From: Nitrosospira multiformis
Lineage (GTDB): Bacteria > Pseudomonadota > Gammaproteobacteria > Burkholderiales > Nitrosomonadaceae
DNA: 64,000 bases
NCBI GenBank assembly: GCA_017306155.1
Contig: JAFKJB010000014.1
Coordinates: 51,257-115,256, forward strand
Reading direction: 5' to 3'
Shown here: positions 19,186 to 27,088 of the stretch, piece by piece
Position numbering within the stretch: position 1 is the first letter of the stretch
How the letters are laid out: each line of letters starts with the position of its first letter
The notes under the pieces: model-generated
Database searches by the model: none
Seen by the model: only the letters and a program-made list of their open reading frames with translations
What the model was told of the DNA's origin: nothing
Made by a program: the position numbers and the translations under genes

Positions 19186-20190
19186 TTAAGTGGCTTGGGA
19201 AACAGGAAAGGACGGGGCTTGGTACTTATTGATGCAGCGGTAGAGATCGTCCTCGTAGAACGGCTCCCAGAGCAGATCGGTGACATTGGTGAGATGGAGG
19301 GGATTGACCCACTGCCCAACAGAATACACGCTCTCGACAAAGCGAAATGGTAGGTTGGGGTCGCGCGCGCCGGCCACTGTGCCAGGGGCATGCAACCCGG
19401 AGAGCGCCGCAAATCCAACAGGCATGGGCACGATCCAACCGGGACGGCTGTCGGCCGCCCATTCTATGGTCTCAACCGGGTCGCCGGTCTCGTTCACCGT
19501 TTTCCGGCGAACGGCACGATAGTTCAGGCGGGAAAGATCGAGCCAGGCATCCAGTAAGGTCGCACCGGGCAAAGTCAGTTGCAATTCGGCTAGCCGCGTC
19601 TGCAGCAGGTCATCGCGCGATACCAGCGCAAAGCCGGGCAACCAGCGGCGCCTGAGCCTGCGAAATTCTTCGCGGCATGCTTCAGCGGTAGCAGGCATCC
19701 GCACCAGTGACGGCCGTGGAGGGTTATGGAATTTGCCCGGCATTGGCGGAACGACGCTGCCGCCCGCGACACGCATACTTGCGAGTACATCGCCGATATG
19801 CGCGGCCAGTTGCGCTCGTTCGACCTCTCCCAGCAGTACTGTCGCCAGTTCAACCTCGAATACCAGGGTGATATCGAGGTGGACGCGGCCTTCTTCCACG
19901 ATAGCGGCCGTGCTACCGTCTTGCAGCACTGGGTTGCGGGTCAGGTGAAAACTCCGGGTATAGCCGCTGTGGGTCACTTGTGGCTCGAAGCTATGGCAGA
20001 CTATACCGACGCTGTAGAACGCGATCCCCGCACTCTGTCCCAGGTGTCTTTCCAGCGCAGTCATCAAGCCTGTGAAGGCGGTGATGGCTGGAAACCCCCA
20101 GGTCATGGGGCTGGAAATAGCATTGGCGTTTTGCACTCGCAGGCGCGGCAGCACCAGCAGCGCCTTGCTCTCTATTTGCTCAGTTGTCAT
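19186..20190 (-). CDS. csy2: type I-F Cascade subunit Csy2 (Cas5f)
   Basis: It binds the crRNA 5' tag together with Csy1 and takes part in PAM recognition. I place the start at ATG 20190 (MTTEQIESKALLVLPRLRVQ), 11 bases inside the csy1 end. The frame stays open further upstream, but that extension is the antisense of nothing conserved and overlaps csy1. Length is 334 residues. Conserved segments include AITAFTGLMTALERHL and the C-terminal FRFVESVYSVGQWVNPLHL. Confidence 0.95.
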   Translation of the reverse strand: MTTEQIESKALLVLPRLRVQNANAISSPMTWGFPAITAFTGLMTALERHLGQSAGIAFYSVGIVCHSFEPQVTHSGYTRSFHLTRNPVLQDGSTAAIVEEGRVHLDITLVFEVELATVLLGEVERAQLAAHIGDVLASMRVAGGSVVPPMPGKFHNPPRPSLVRMPATAEACREEFRRLRRRWLPGFALVSRDDLLQTRLAELQLTLPGATLLDAWLDLSRLNYRAVRRKTVNETGDPVETIEWAADSRPGWIVPMPVGFAALSGLHAPGTVAGARDPNLPFRFVESVYSVGQWVNPLHLTNVTDLLWEPFYEDDLYRCINKYQAPSFPVSQAT

Positions 20191-21484
20191 GGCGACCCTC
20201 CCGTTCTTCGGCCTTGATCTCTTCGTACATCCGGTTGCGCCATTCCAAAAACTCCGGGTCGCCCATCGGCAGCGGGTCACGCAGTTGCGCGTTAAGCCAG
20301 TTGGCAAACAGCGCGCTCGTGCGTTCTGCGTTATCAGCAGGCAGCGGCAAACCCTCCAATGCCAGAGCCCATTCGACACCTTCGCGGTCCAGCCAGTATT
20401 TTTCCGGCCTGGAGAGACGGCACTCTGGCATTTGGCTCCAGCCCGGCGCCAAAGAGCGCAGTTCGGCGGAAAACTGCAGGAACTCATCAATGATATTGTT
20501 GACTAATTTCGCGCGGCGTTTCCGGGTCTCCAGATTGCGTGTGGGGTCGGATTTCAGAAACGTGAGCAGAGCCTTGACCAATTGCCGCACCTCCGTGCGT
20601 CGGCTGAATCGGGGAAACATCGACTCAGTGCCCAGCAGTGGCTTTACGTCGGTGGAGCGCCAGGTAGGTGGCAGAGAGGCGAACAAAAGATTTTCCCCGC
20701 GCCGCTCGCTGTTGAGCTGACTGATATTCTGCGGCTTGGTGCCGCCAAGTTTTTGAATGGCAAGATCAGGATATTCCCGTACCGAACGGACACTATATTT
20801 ACCCTCTTTTCTGGCTTGGCGTGCTGCTATGGCTTCTTCGCTGAAGCGGTCGTCCTGCACAGTTTGGTAGATGCGATGCGCCAGCGAGCTGGCATACAGA
20901 GGCGCGAGCAGGTGGAAACTGGCATCGTCATGCGGATCATCGCCTACCAGCCAATAGATTTGCTTGGCGAGAGTGTGCGAAGCCGCCCGGCCACGTCGTT
21001 CTGCTAAACCGGCAAAGGCGGCTACCCATGTTTGCGCTTGGGGCGCGTCGCTGCTCAATGCTGCCGTCAGATCGGCATCGCGGGCAGTGGACAAGGCCAG
21101 CAGGGTGCGCCCCCGATGCTCCAGTTTGAGGAATTTGTATACGTCCAGTGCAGCGGCGTTGCCAACCACATCGCTCACAAACTCATTGCCGAGGCAGTGG
21201 CTACCCACAACTGTCTGTACTGGCTGAGCGGACGGTGGGCTGTAGAGGTTGGTGCCCTTTGCATCAGGATGTATTGGCTTGAGCGAATGAGTAACCGCCT
21301 GAATCCATTTGACACGGTTAGCGGCATCTTCCAGCCAGTTTTCAGGGATGAACTGCCGACGAAGTTCAGCGCGTTTCGGATCGTCGTCCTTCAGTTTATC
21401 GAGCCTGTCATCGAGCCGCTTTTTAAGAAAATCGGCAATGATTGCTCGCAATTCGGCGACATGCTGTGTATCGGTATTTCCCAT
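20180..21484 (-). CDS. csy1: type I-F Cascade large subunit Csy1 (Cas8f)
   Basis: It recognises the PAM and recruits Cas2-3 in the Csy complex. The 434-residue frame starts with ATG at 21484 after a good ribosome site (GGAG, 6-7 bases before ATG). Family traits are an N-terminal helical region rich in KKRLDDRLDKLKDDDPKRAE and the motif VVGSHCLGNEFVSDVVGNAA. It is the first gene of csy1-csy2-csy3-cas6f and has its own 169-base upstream region, which holds a predicted promoter and the mini-CRISPR gene described separately. Confidence 0.95.
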   Translation of the reverse strand: MGNTDTQHVAELRAIIADFLKKRLDDRLDKLKDDDPKRAELRRQFIPENWLEDAANRVKWIQAVTHSLKPIHPDAKGTNLYSPPSAQPVQTVVGSHCLGNEFVSDVVGNAAALDVYKFLKLEHRGRTLLALSTARDADLTAALSSDAPQAQTWVAAFAGLAERRGRAASHTLAKQIYWLVGDDPHDDASFHLLAPLYASSLAHRIYQTVQDDRFSEEAIAARQARKEGKYSVRSVREYPDLAIQKLGGTKPQNISQLNSERRGENLLFASLPPTWRSTDVKPLLGTESMFPRFSRRTEVRQLVKALLTFLKSDPTRNLETRKRRAKLVNNIIDEFLQFSAELRSLAPGWSQMPECRLSRPEKYWLDREGVEWALALEGLPLPADNAERTSALFANWLNAQLRDPLPMGDPEFLEWRNRMYEEIKAEEREGRHDN

Positions 21485-21521
21485 TTAGTTCTCCTTTTAT
21501 TGCAGGCAATACTAACATTAA

Positions 21522-21537
21522 CCGTTATACGTTTAAC
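21522..21537 (+). promoter_or_regulatory. protospacer-like target with CC PAM over the csy1 -10 box
   Basis: The plus strand reads CC (21522-21523) followed by GTTATACGTTTAAC (21524-21537). The spacer of the mini-CRISPR RNA reads GTTATGCGTTTTAT. Eleven of 14 bases agree. The mismatches are at positions 6, 12 and 14, and type I guides leave every sixth base unpaired, so two of the three should not matter. 5'-CC is the known type I-F PAM. The first six bases are the complement of the predicted csy1 -10 hexamer TATAAC. Confidence 0.7.
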
Positions 21538-21552
21538 AAGGTTTTTGGATAA
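21524..21552 (-). promoter_or_regulatory. predicted promoter of the csy1-csy2-csy3-cas6f operon
   Basis: On the minus strand TATAAC (21529-21524) is a five-of-six match to the -10 consensus. A weak -35 TTATCC (21552-21547) lies 17 bases upstream. The predicted start is near 21517, leaving a 33-base leader before the csy1 ATG. The -10 box coincides with the seed of the protospacer-like target. Confidence 0.5.
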
Positions 21553-21555
21553 AGT

Positions 21556-21564
21556 TGGTATAAA
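21556..21564 (+). promoter_or_regulatory. extended -10 promoter of the mini-CRISPR RNA
   Basis: TGGTATAAA fits the extended -10 form TGnTATAAT with one difference. A possible -35 TTAACA (21533-21538) is 20 bases away, too far for a normal pair but usable or dispensable with an extended -10. The predicted start near 21571 falls 3 bases before the first repeat-like hairpin. Confidence 0.5.
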
Positions 21565-21570
21565 CTACAA

Positions 21571-21655
21571 AAACTGCTGAAAAGCAGCTCAGAAAGTTAT
21601 GCGTTTTATTTCCACTGCCGCGTAGGCAGGGCCGATTCTCCCGTCGGCTTTTTTT
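21571..21655 (+). ncRNA. mini-CRISPR: crRNA-like RNA opposite to the cas genes
   Basis: In order on the plus strand: (1) a diverged repeat whose hairpin is CTGCT-GAAA-AGCAG (21574-21587), followed by the exact crRNA tag CTCAGAAA (21588-21595); (2) a spacer GTTATGCGTTTTAT of 14 bases, 17 if counted to the hairpin; (3) a second repeat whose 17 bases CACTGCCGCGTAGGCAG (21613-21629) are identical to the array; (4) an intrinsic terminator. Cas6f processing would give a guide of about 42 nt instead of the usual 60 nt, with a normal tag and 3' hairpin but a short spacer. Such short guides would build a short Csy complex able to bind but unlikely to cleave. The spacer matches the csy1 promoter. Similar regulators (CreR, mini-CRISPR) are known in other subtypes; function here is inferred. 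Confidence 0.75.
21631..21655 (+). terminator. intrinsic terminator of the mini-CRISPR RNA
   Basis: Stem GCCGA/TCGGC (with a possible sixth T-G pair) and an 8-base loop are followed by seven T (21649-21655). The T-run overlaps the stop codon of cas2-3 on the other strand, so the RNA ends exactly where the neighbouring gene ends. Confidence 0.8.
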
Positions 21656-24600
21656 ACAATCTTGCTTTCGTAAATCCCAGGGCCGGATGAAAGCGCCATC
21701 CGTTATCGTTCTGCGGCAAGGTGACGGTGCCGAAGCGCCGTGCGCAATCTACCAGCGACATATCCATCTCGTCCGCCAGTTCGATCAGCGCCTGCAAGTA
21801 ATCGGTCTGGCTCCAGGGCTCAATGCCCAGGCCCTGCACATCCATGTCTGGAATACGATGGTTGTGCGATACTTCCACCACCGCAAACTCCTTTTCACCC
21901 CTCCGGCCATTCGGCTTGTCCATCAATTGAACCAGTTCGTAGTCATCCTCATCAGCCGTGAGGCGCAGCAATAAATCCACGCGCTTTGTGTCATCCCATC
22001 GAAAGCGTTGCTGCTGCGGCAATAAAGCTGTGAGCAGTGCATCGGCGGGCGGCATCTGCCACCAGCACGTGGCATTGAGAACCAATTGCGCCCCTGCCTT
22101 GCTCGATCCACGCTGGCGCAGGCCGGGTGTGGCGGGAGTCGGGCTTTTCACTTGCACCAGCATGGTCTGGCGCATCCTGTCGTGCTCCAGGTCGGCCAGC
22201 CGGGTCTTTGGCTCCAATTCTTCGGGCGGCGGCGACACGATTCGCGGCCGCGCGTCGATCACTTCTTGCTCAGCAGTAGATAACAACTTGGCCATGGAGC
22301 GAGTCGTCAACGGAAAATCTTCGGTTTCAAAGCCCGGTTTACAAAATGCAGGTTTGCCCGGCTCGCGGAAGTGCCGCAAATTGGTATCGAAGACGTATAT
22401 GTTCGGAGTCTTGCACTCACCCTCGCGATGGCGGCGAACACGTCCCGCCAGTTGAATCAGCGACCGCATGGATGAGGGCTCGACTACGGCCCAGTCGTAG
22501 TCGTGGTCGCGCCCGACCTCGGTGACGGGTGATCCAAGCACGATAAAAAGGTGATCGGATTCGCTGTTCGCATTGAGCCGCTGGCGGATGTCAGGCAAGC
22601 CGAACACCGCCTCGGGCTGGCGGCGATCCAGCGCCTGATCAAGCTGGCGCTCGATGTTCGAGCGAATCAACAGCGGGAACTGGGAGTGGTAGGTACACAG
22701 GTGAATGCGCATCCCTTCAGGCGCACCCAGTCGGTACAACGCCAGCGCAACTTCCACCAATGGCTCGATATTCGCCATACGCACCAACCCGAAGCTGACG
22801 CGCTTGCCGCTGTCGGGATCGACACTGTGGTGCTGCGCATGTAGTGCCGCTGCAGCGTTTAGCGCCAGTTCGGCAAATCCGGCGGATTGTTGTTTCCGTC
22901 CGGCCGCCAAATTCAGTGACAGTGGCAGCAATTTACAGCGCCGGCGCACCTCCGCCTTACTAAGCCGCTCATGGCGCTTGCCGGCAAAGGATTCATGGGC
23001 GGCAATGAATGCTGATGCATCAGCGCAATCGGCCTGCGATTGGCTGGACTCATCGAACCATGCACAGCAAATTTTCGGAATAGGGTCGTCGCCAATTCCT
23101 GGCCGCGACCCTCGGTTGCGCTGGAAGTGCTGGCGCCCGTTGCGATAGGCCTCGAACAGACCCTGCACCAATGCCGGCGGCAGGGTGGCCGATGACAGCA
23201 GCACGCGGGAGCCCAGCAGTCCGGCCCAGTGCACCAGGCGGGTGAGCGCGGGCAGATCGTCGATGTCGAAATCGTCCGGTTCGTCCAGCACCAGGTCGCC
23301 GCTCATCAGCCGCAACATGGGTGCAATCTGGCGGCCGCCGCGCTGGCTCTCGGTAGCTGGAGTTAGATGATCGATAGTGCATACCAGTAGCGGCGCCGTC
23401 AGCAGGGAACGCACGTTCGAGTCATGCATCACGCGGCGCAACAATGGATGCGCATCCTGGTTGCCTTCAAAGACGATATGGGAGTCCTCATCCAGGAGAT
23501 CCTGCCTAGAAGCCGAACCCGTGGCTTCTGCCTGGCGCTCGTAGTGCTCGAACAATGCACGGGTAGCCGAGCCGCCGACACGAATGGCTAAGCTGTCATC
23601 ATCCAGCCCCAGCAAATCCCGAAACGCCCTGCCCGTTTGCAGCGTCAGCGTTCGCAGCCCCATGGCGAAAGCGCAGCGCATACCACGCTCAGCGCCTGCC
23701 AGGGCATACATGATGCGCGCGTTGGCCAGCGTCTTGCCGCAGCCAGTGGACGCCATATTGACGATGAATGCCCCTTGGTGCATGGAGCGCTCGCGCATTG
23801 CCGATGCAGCGTCCGCAGCTTTGTCCTGCCAGCGGAACCGTTCGTCCATCGACCGTTTACGCAGCCCTTTATGGCGGGCCAGCCGCGGCAGTTGCTCCTC
23901 GAATCGCGGCAGCGCGTGCGTCACTTCAGCACTGTGCCGGGCAACACCAAGCAAGTGCTCATCCAGCGTCTGGTTGAAGTCGCCGCTGTCATTGGTATTG
24001 GCGTACAGCGGATAGCCCCTGGGCACCTCCACGCGCCCCAGGTCCTTCCCAGTGAGACTGGAATAATGGTGGTCGGCCAGCATCAAGCTCAGCCTGGATA
24101 GGTGCATCACATACGGGTTGCTCAGCCAGCTACCCTTGCCGGGCTTGATGCACAGGGCAAGTAGACGTTTCGCCACGCGGGCAGCCTGCTTGCGCCACAG
24201 TTCGGTTGTGACAGGCAAACCCTGCGGAAATTGCCAGTAGTAACGCAGGGTGCTGTTGTCGCCTTCCACGATCCTCTCATTCCAGCCTGCGTCTATATGC
24301 TCCAGTGTTTTATTCAGCAACCCCGGTTGAAAAGTTCCTTCTCTGCCATCGCTGTTGCGCGGCAAGACTGGAAGGCGATGGTGCGTGACCACCAGCCACC
24401 CAATGGCTTGGGCCAAAGGTGCGTGCGATAGACGGGCAAACGGGCGTAACACCTTCGCATCCAGTCCATCGCGCTGCAGCCGATCCGGGTCCAACCAGGT
24501 TTTATCATCCTGCGAGGTCGGTGCTGCGAGCCGCGCGAGCCATTTCCCATCCTCATCGGCGCCGACGAATGCCTCGAAGAGGCGCAACGACACCCATTCA

Positions 24601-25043
24601 TGGCGGTACTGGTTGCGTTCATCGAGCTTTCCCTCCAGACGCATCTGGAAAGCACGGCAGGCTTTGCCAAGATCGTGCAGCAGCGCGCCAAGCGCGGCCA
24701 GCAGATGAATATCTTCACCAGTGTGCCAATCGTTTTCGTCCTGGCGGCGCAGGATATTGCGCGTGGTGGTGTTGGTGGGCACTGCCCCCTGGCTGTTGAA
24801 ACGGCTGGCATCGCCGACTATCCACAACAGTTCGCTATGATTGAGCCCTCTTATCCAGTGGCAGGCTACAGCGGTATTCTTACGCGCAGTCTTGCGCAGC
24901 AGTTGGCGTAACGTGTCAAGTCCATCTTGAGTAATCGGCGTTTGCCAAGTGCGCTCGCCGCGCCGCTCACCGAACTGGTCGAGGATGCGCTTGGTTTCTG
25001 TCAGCGCCCGCTTATCGCATTGCGAGATAAGCAGGACGTTCAC
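21654..25043 (-). CDS. cas3f: type I-F Cas2-Cas3 fusion nuclease-helicase
   Basis: The 1129-residue fusion joins the spacer-acquisition protein Cas2 to the target-degrading Cas3. The N-terminal Cas2 domain (about 1-95) opens MNVLLISQCDKRALTETKRI. The HD nuclease carries LGALLHDLGKA. The helicase shows Walker A MASTGCGKTLANA, a DExD-type box LVLDEPDDFD, motif III LLSSATLPPAL and motif VI IQLAGRVRRHREG. All key motifs look intact. It overlaps cas1 by 4 bases and is followed by the 169-base gap before csy1. Confidence 0.97.
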   Translation of the reverse strand: MNVLLISQCDKRALTETKRILDQFGERRGERTWQTPITQDGLDTLRQLLRKTARKNTAVACHWIRGLNHSELLWIVGDASRFNSQGAVPTNTTTRNILRRQDENDWHTGEDIHLLAALGALLHDLGKACRAFQMRLEGKLDERNQYRHEWVSLRLFEAFVGADEDGKWLARLAAPTSQDDKTWLDPDRLQRDGLDAKVLRPFARLSHAPLAQAIGWLVVTHHRLPVLPRNSDGREGTFQPGLLNKTLEHIDAGWNERIVEGDNSTLRYYWQFPQGLPVTTELWRKQAARVAKRLLALCIKPGKGSWLSNPYVMHLSRLSLMLADHHYSSLTGKDLGRVEVPRGYPLYANTNDSGDFNQTLDEHLLGVARHSAEVTHALPRFEEQLPRLARHKGLRKRSMDERFRWQDKAADAASAMRERSMHQGAFIVNMASTGCGKTLANARIMYALAGAERGMRCAFAMGLRTLTLQTGRAFRDLLGLDDDSLAIRVGGSATRALFEHYERQAEATGSASRQDLLDEDSHIVFEGNQDAHPLLRRVMHDSNVRSLLTAPLLVCTIDHLTPATESQRGGRQIAPMLRLMSGDLVLDEPDDFDIDDLPALTRLVHWAGLLGSRVLLSSATLPPALVQGLFEAYRNGRQHFQRNRGSRPGIGDDPIPKICCAWFDESSQSQADCADASAFIAAHESFAGKRHERLSKAEVRRRCKLLPLSLNLAAGRKQQSAGFAELALNAAAALHAQHHSVDPDSGKRVSFGLVRMANIEPLVEVALALYRLGAPEGMRIHLCTYHSQFPLLIRSNIERQLDQALDRRQPEAVFGLPDIRQRLNANSESDHLFIVLGSPVTEVGRDHDYDWAVVEPSSMRSLIQLAGRVRRHREGECKTPNIYVFDTNLRHFREPGKPAFCKPGFETEDFPLTTRSMAKLLSTAEQEVIDARPRIVSPPPEELEPKTRLADLEHDRMRQTMLVQVKSPTPATPGLRQRGSSKAGAQLVLNATCWWQMPPADALLTALLPQQQRFRWDDTKRVDLLLRLTADEDDYELVQLMDKPNGRRGEKEFAVVEVSHNHRIPDMDVQGLGIEPWSQTDYLQALIELADEMDMSLVDCARRFGTVTLPQNDNGWRFHPALGFTKARL

Positions 25044-26038
25044 GGACTAGCATGAGTGTGAGCTTGGGCAAACCTGCCAATTTTTAGCGCTACTGCCTTG
25101 AGGGTATCGATCATGAAATCCAGCGACTCGCTGCTCGTCAGGCTTTCGATGCATGCTTGCCGGAATTCCTGCTCGGTATCGCCTCGCATCGTCGAGATGA
25201 ATGCCTGAGGAAGGATGACCGCATCCTTCACCAGGTCGGCCACGTCGAACACCAGGCCGCCGCGGCGGGTTTTTCCGTGTAATACCGCCAAGCCGTGCGG
25301 CAGGCCGAGTACCCAGGTGGCAGTAGCGCCCAATCCATATGCCAGGTAATTGCCGTGATCGAGAAACTGGTTTGCTGCGTCGACGCTGTTGCCTCGCTGG
25401 CTACGCACGAAATCGCCGTGGCGCGTCGCCTCTGCGACCAGACGATAAAGCTGCTTGGTAAGCCGCCCTTCCTCGGTCAACAATTCCATCTGGTTTGAGG
25501 CTGCCTGGATGCCTTGCCTTGATTGGGTCAGCAACTGCTCCAGCAAGCGTATGTCGACCGGGAACGGGTTATTCTTTAACCGGCTCAATTTGAGCCAGTT
25601 TTGGCTGATTCGCTCCAGCCGAGTTTGCTGGAACTCCTTGGCTGCAGCCAGGCGCAACGCATCGTCAAACCAGAATTGAACCCAATGCTGCAAATACTCG
25701 GTGGGACGGTACTCGCTTTGAGGAGAGAACCAGGCCACTTCGACATCGATTTCATTCGCACTGAACAACGGCGTTCCACCGCCCCCGCAAAATCCTACCA
25801 GCACCCCGGCTTTGGCCAGTTCACGTATCGCAGCCTGGGTGATCGATGTGCCGGTTCCCAGAAGAACAGTGGTGGTATTGGCGATCGGTATGTTCCAGTA
25901 AAGGGAATGCTTACCTTCTTCAGTCACATATTCGACTCGCCCACCATTAACGAGTACCCGGCAGTGCTCCAGGTGGTAGATGTTGGCGCGCTTAGAGTGC
26001 AAGATCGACTTCAGATTTTTTGCTGTTATGTCTGTCAT
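25040..26038 (-). CDS. cas1f: type I-F CRISPR integrase Cas1
   Basis: It integrates new spacers together with the Cas2 part of Cas2-3. The 332-residue protein keeps the metal-binding triad at the positions known for type I-F Cas1: Glu190 (LLTEEGRL), His254 (LAVLHGK) and Asp268 (FDVADLVKD). There is no clear Shine-Dalgarno before the ATG at 26038. The upstream 100 bases may include the end of the neighbouring IS remnant, which could have replaced the original promoter. Confidence 0.97.
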   Translation of the reverse strand: MTDITAKNLKSILHSKRANIYHLEHCRVLVNGGRVEYVTEEGKHSLYWNIPIANTTTVLLGTGTSITQAAIRELAKAGVLVGFCGGGGTPLFSANEIDVEVAWFSPQSEYRPTEYLQHWVQFWFDDALRLAAAKEFQQTRLERISQNWLKLSRLKNNPFPVDIRLLEQLLTQSRQGIQAASNQMELLTEEGRLTKQLYRLVAEATRHGDFVRSQRGNSVDAANQFLDHGNYLAYGLGATATWVLGLPHGLAVLHGKTRRGGLVFDVADLVKDAVILPQAFISTMRGDTEQEFRQACIESLTSSESLDFMIDTLKAVALKIGRFAQAHTHASP

Positions 26039-26144
26039 CAGAACATGCTCTAGAAGGAGAGGGCTTTTCGCATCTTGCTCACTAGGTGTTTAGCCCCACG
26101 TTGTGGTGGTGTGGGTTGATAATAAACCTGTCCGGGTCTTCAGA

Positions 26145-26705
26145 TCATATTTTGCAGACGTATTGATAGGGTGTCAGGCCCTTCAAGGTCTTGAGGCGCC
26201 TGGCGAAGTTGTAGGCCATCAGGAAGGTTTGCAAGTGGGTCTTGAGTTCGTCATGTGAGCTGTAGTGATAGCGCTTGACGGTGGCTTCCTTGATGGTCCG
26301 GTTCATGCGTTCGACCTGGCCGTTCGTCCAGGGATGGTTGACCTTTGGGGTGCGGTGTTCGATGCCATGCTCACGGCAGCATAAGTCGAACATGTGGGTG
26401 ATGTATCTGGCAGTGGAGCCATTGCGGTAACGCGGCAGATAACAGAACTGCACCCCATTGTCGGTCAGGATGGTGTGTATCCTGTAAGGTACAACCTTTA
26501 TCAGGCTGCGCAGGAATGCTACTGCCACCGTCCGGTTTGACTGCGCATGCAGCTCAGCATGGGCGAATTTGCTGGTACGGTCAATTGCAACAAAGAGATA
26601 GAGCCTGCCTTCTTCCGTCCGTACTTCGGCAATATCGACTGCGATGCAGTGCTCAAGAATGGCCCGGTTACGGCGGTTTTGTTTGCGCCCGGGCAGTGCT
26701 TTCAA
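26145..26705 (-). pseudogene. IS481-type transposase remnant, N-terminus missing
   Basis: The frame encodes an rve/DDE integrase core: AVDIAEV (first Asp), ILTDNGVQFCY (second Asp) and NHPWTNGQVERMNRTIKEA with the catalytic Glu. It ends with the usual LKGLTPYQYVCKI. The N-terminal helix-turn-helix part found in complete IS481 transposases is absent, and no ATG precedes the core, so the copy is dead. The break is next to the stop of the DNA-binding protein at 26735. GACCCGGACAGGTTTATT downstream of the gene (around 26120-26140, minus) may be the IS end. Confidence 0.8.
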
Positions 26706-26734
26706 ATGGACGCGCTGGACAATTAAGCTCCAAT

Positions 26735-27088
26735 TTATTGAGCAGTCAATATTTGGAACTCGGTGGCGTTGACAATGGGACGCATATGCCGGTTCTCGCG
26801 CCGCATTTCCACAATTCCATAATGAAACATGGTCTTCAGAGTGCGGGAGAGATTGCTCGGTTTTCGCCCGGTAATCGCTGCAAGCCCGGCAATCGATTCA
26901 GGCTGAGACTCCTGGATAATAGCAAGCAAGGCACGATTTTCGTCGCTCAAGACCTCGGCAAGCGATTTCATCGAGGTGAACCATACCTTCGGCTCAGCTG
27001 GCTTAGGTTTGTACGCACCTTTCGCTATTGCCAGCATGCGTTCGCGGATTTTCTCTTGCGGCATGATGCCAATCACAATTCTTTTCAT
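26735..27088 (-). CDS. HVO_A0114/TumA-like DNA-binding antitoxin
   Basis: The 117-residue protein has a helix-turn-helix near residues 67-92 (SIAGLAAITGRKPSNLSRTLKT) followed by a short wing. It matches the small DNA-binding proteins paired with TumE toxins (TumA type). The N-terminal IGIMPQEKIRERMLAIAKG is typical. Its ATG overlaps the restored TumE stop as ATGA, the usual arrangement for the pair. The role, neutralising the toxin and repressing the operon, is from family knowledge. Confidence 0.75.
   Translation of the reverse strand: MKRIVIGIMPQEKIRERMLAIAKGAYKPKPAEPKVWFTSMKSLAEVLSDENRALLAIIQESQPESIAGLAAITGRKPSNLSRTLKTMFHYGIVEMRRENRHMRPIVNATEFQILTAQ

Noticed and set aside
20191-20490. 100-residue upstream extension of csy2
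   Set aside because: It lies inside csy1, and the family begins at MTTEQIESK; the ATG at 20190 with a short overlap fits the operon.
21568-21629. Reading the repeat-like sequences as a dead leftover of an old array
   Set aside because: The exact tag, the compensated stem, the promoter, the terminator and the promoter-matching spacer together are hard to explain by decay.
26016-26040. Possible second target of the mini-CRISPR spacer near the cas1 start (GTTATG)
   Set aside because: Only the first six bases match and the neighbouring bases are CT, not the CC PAM.
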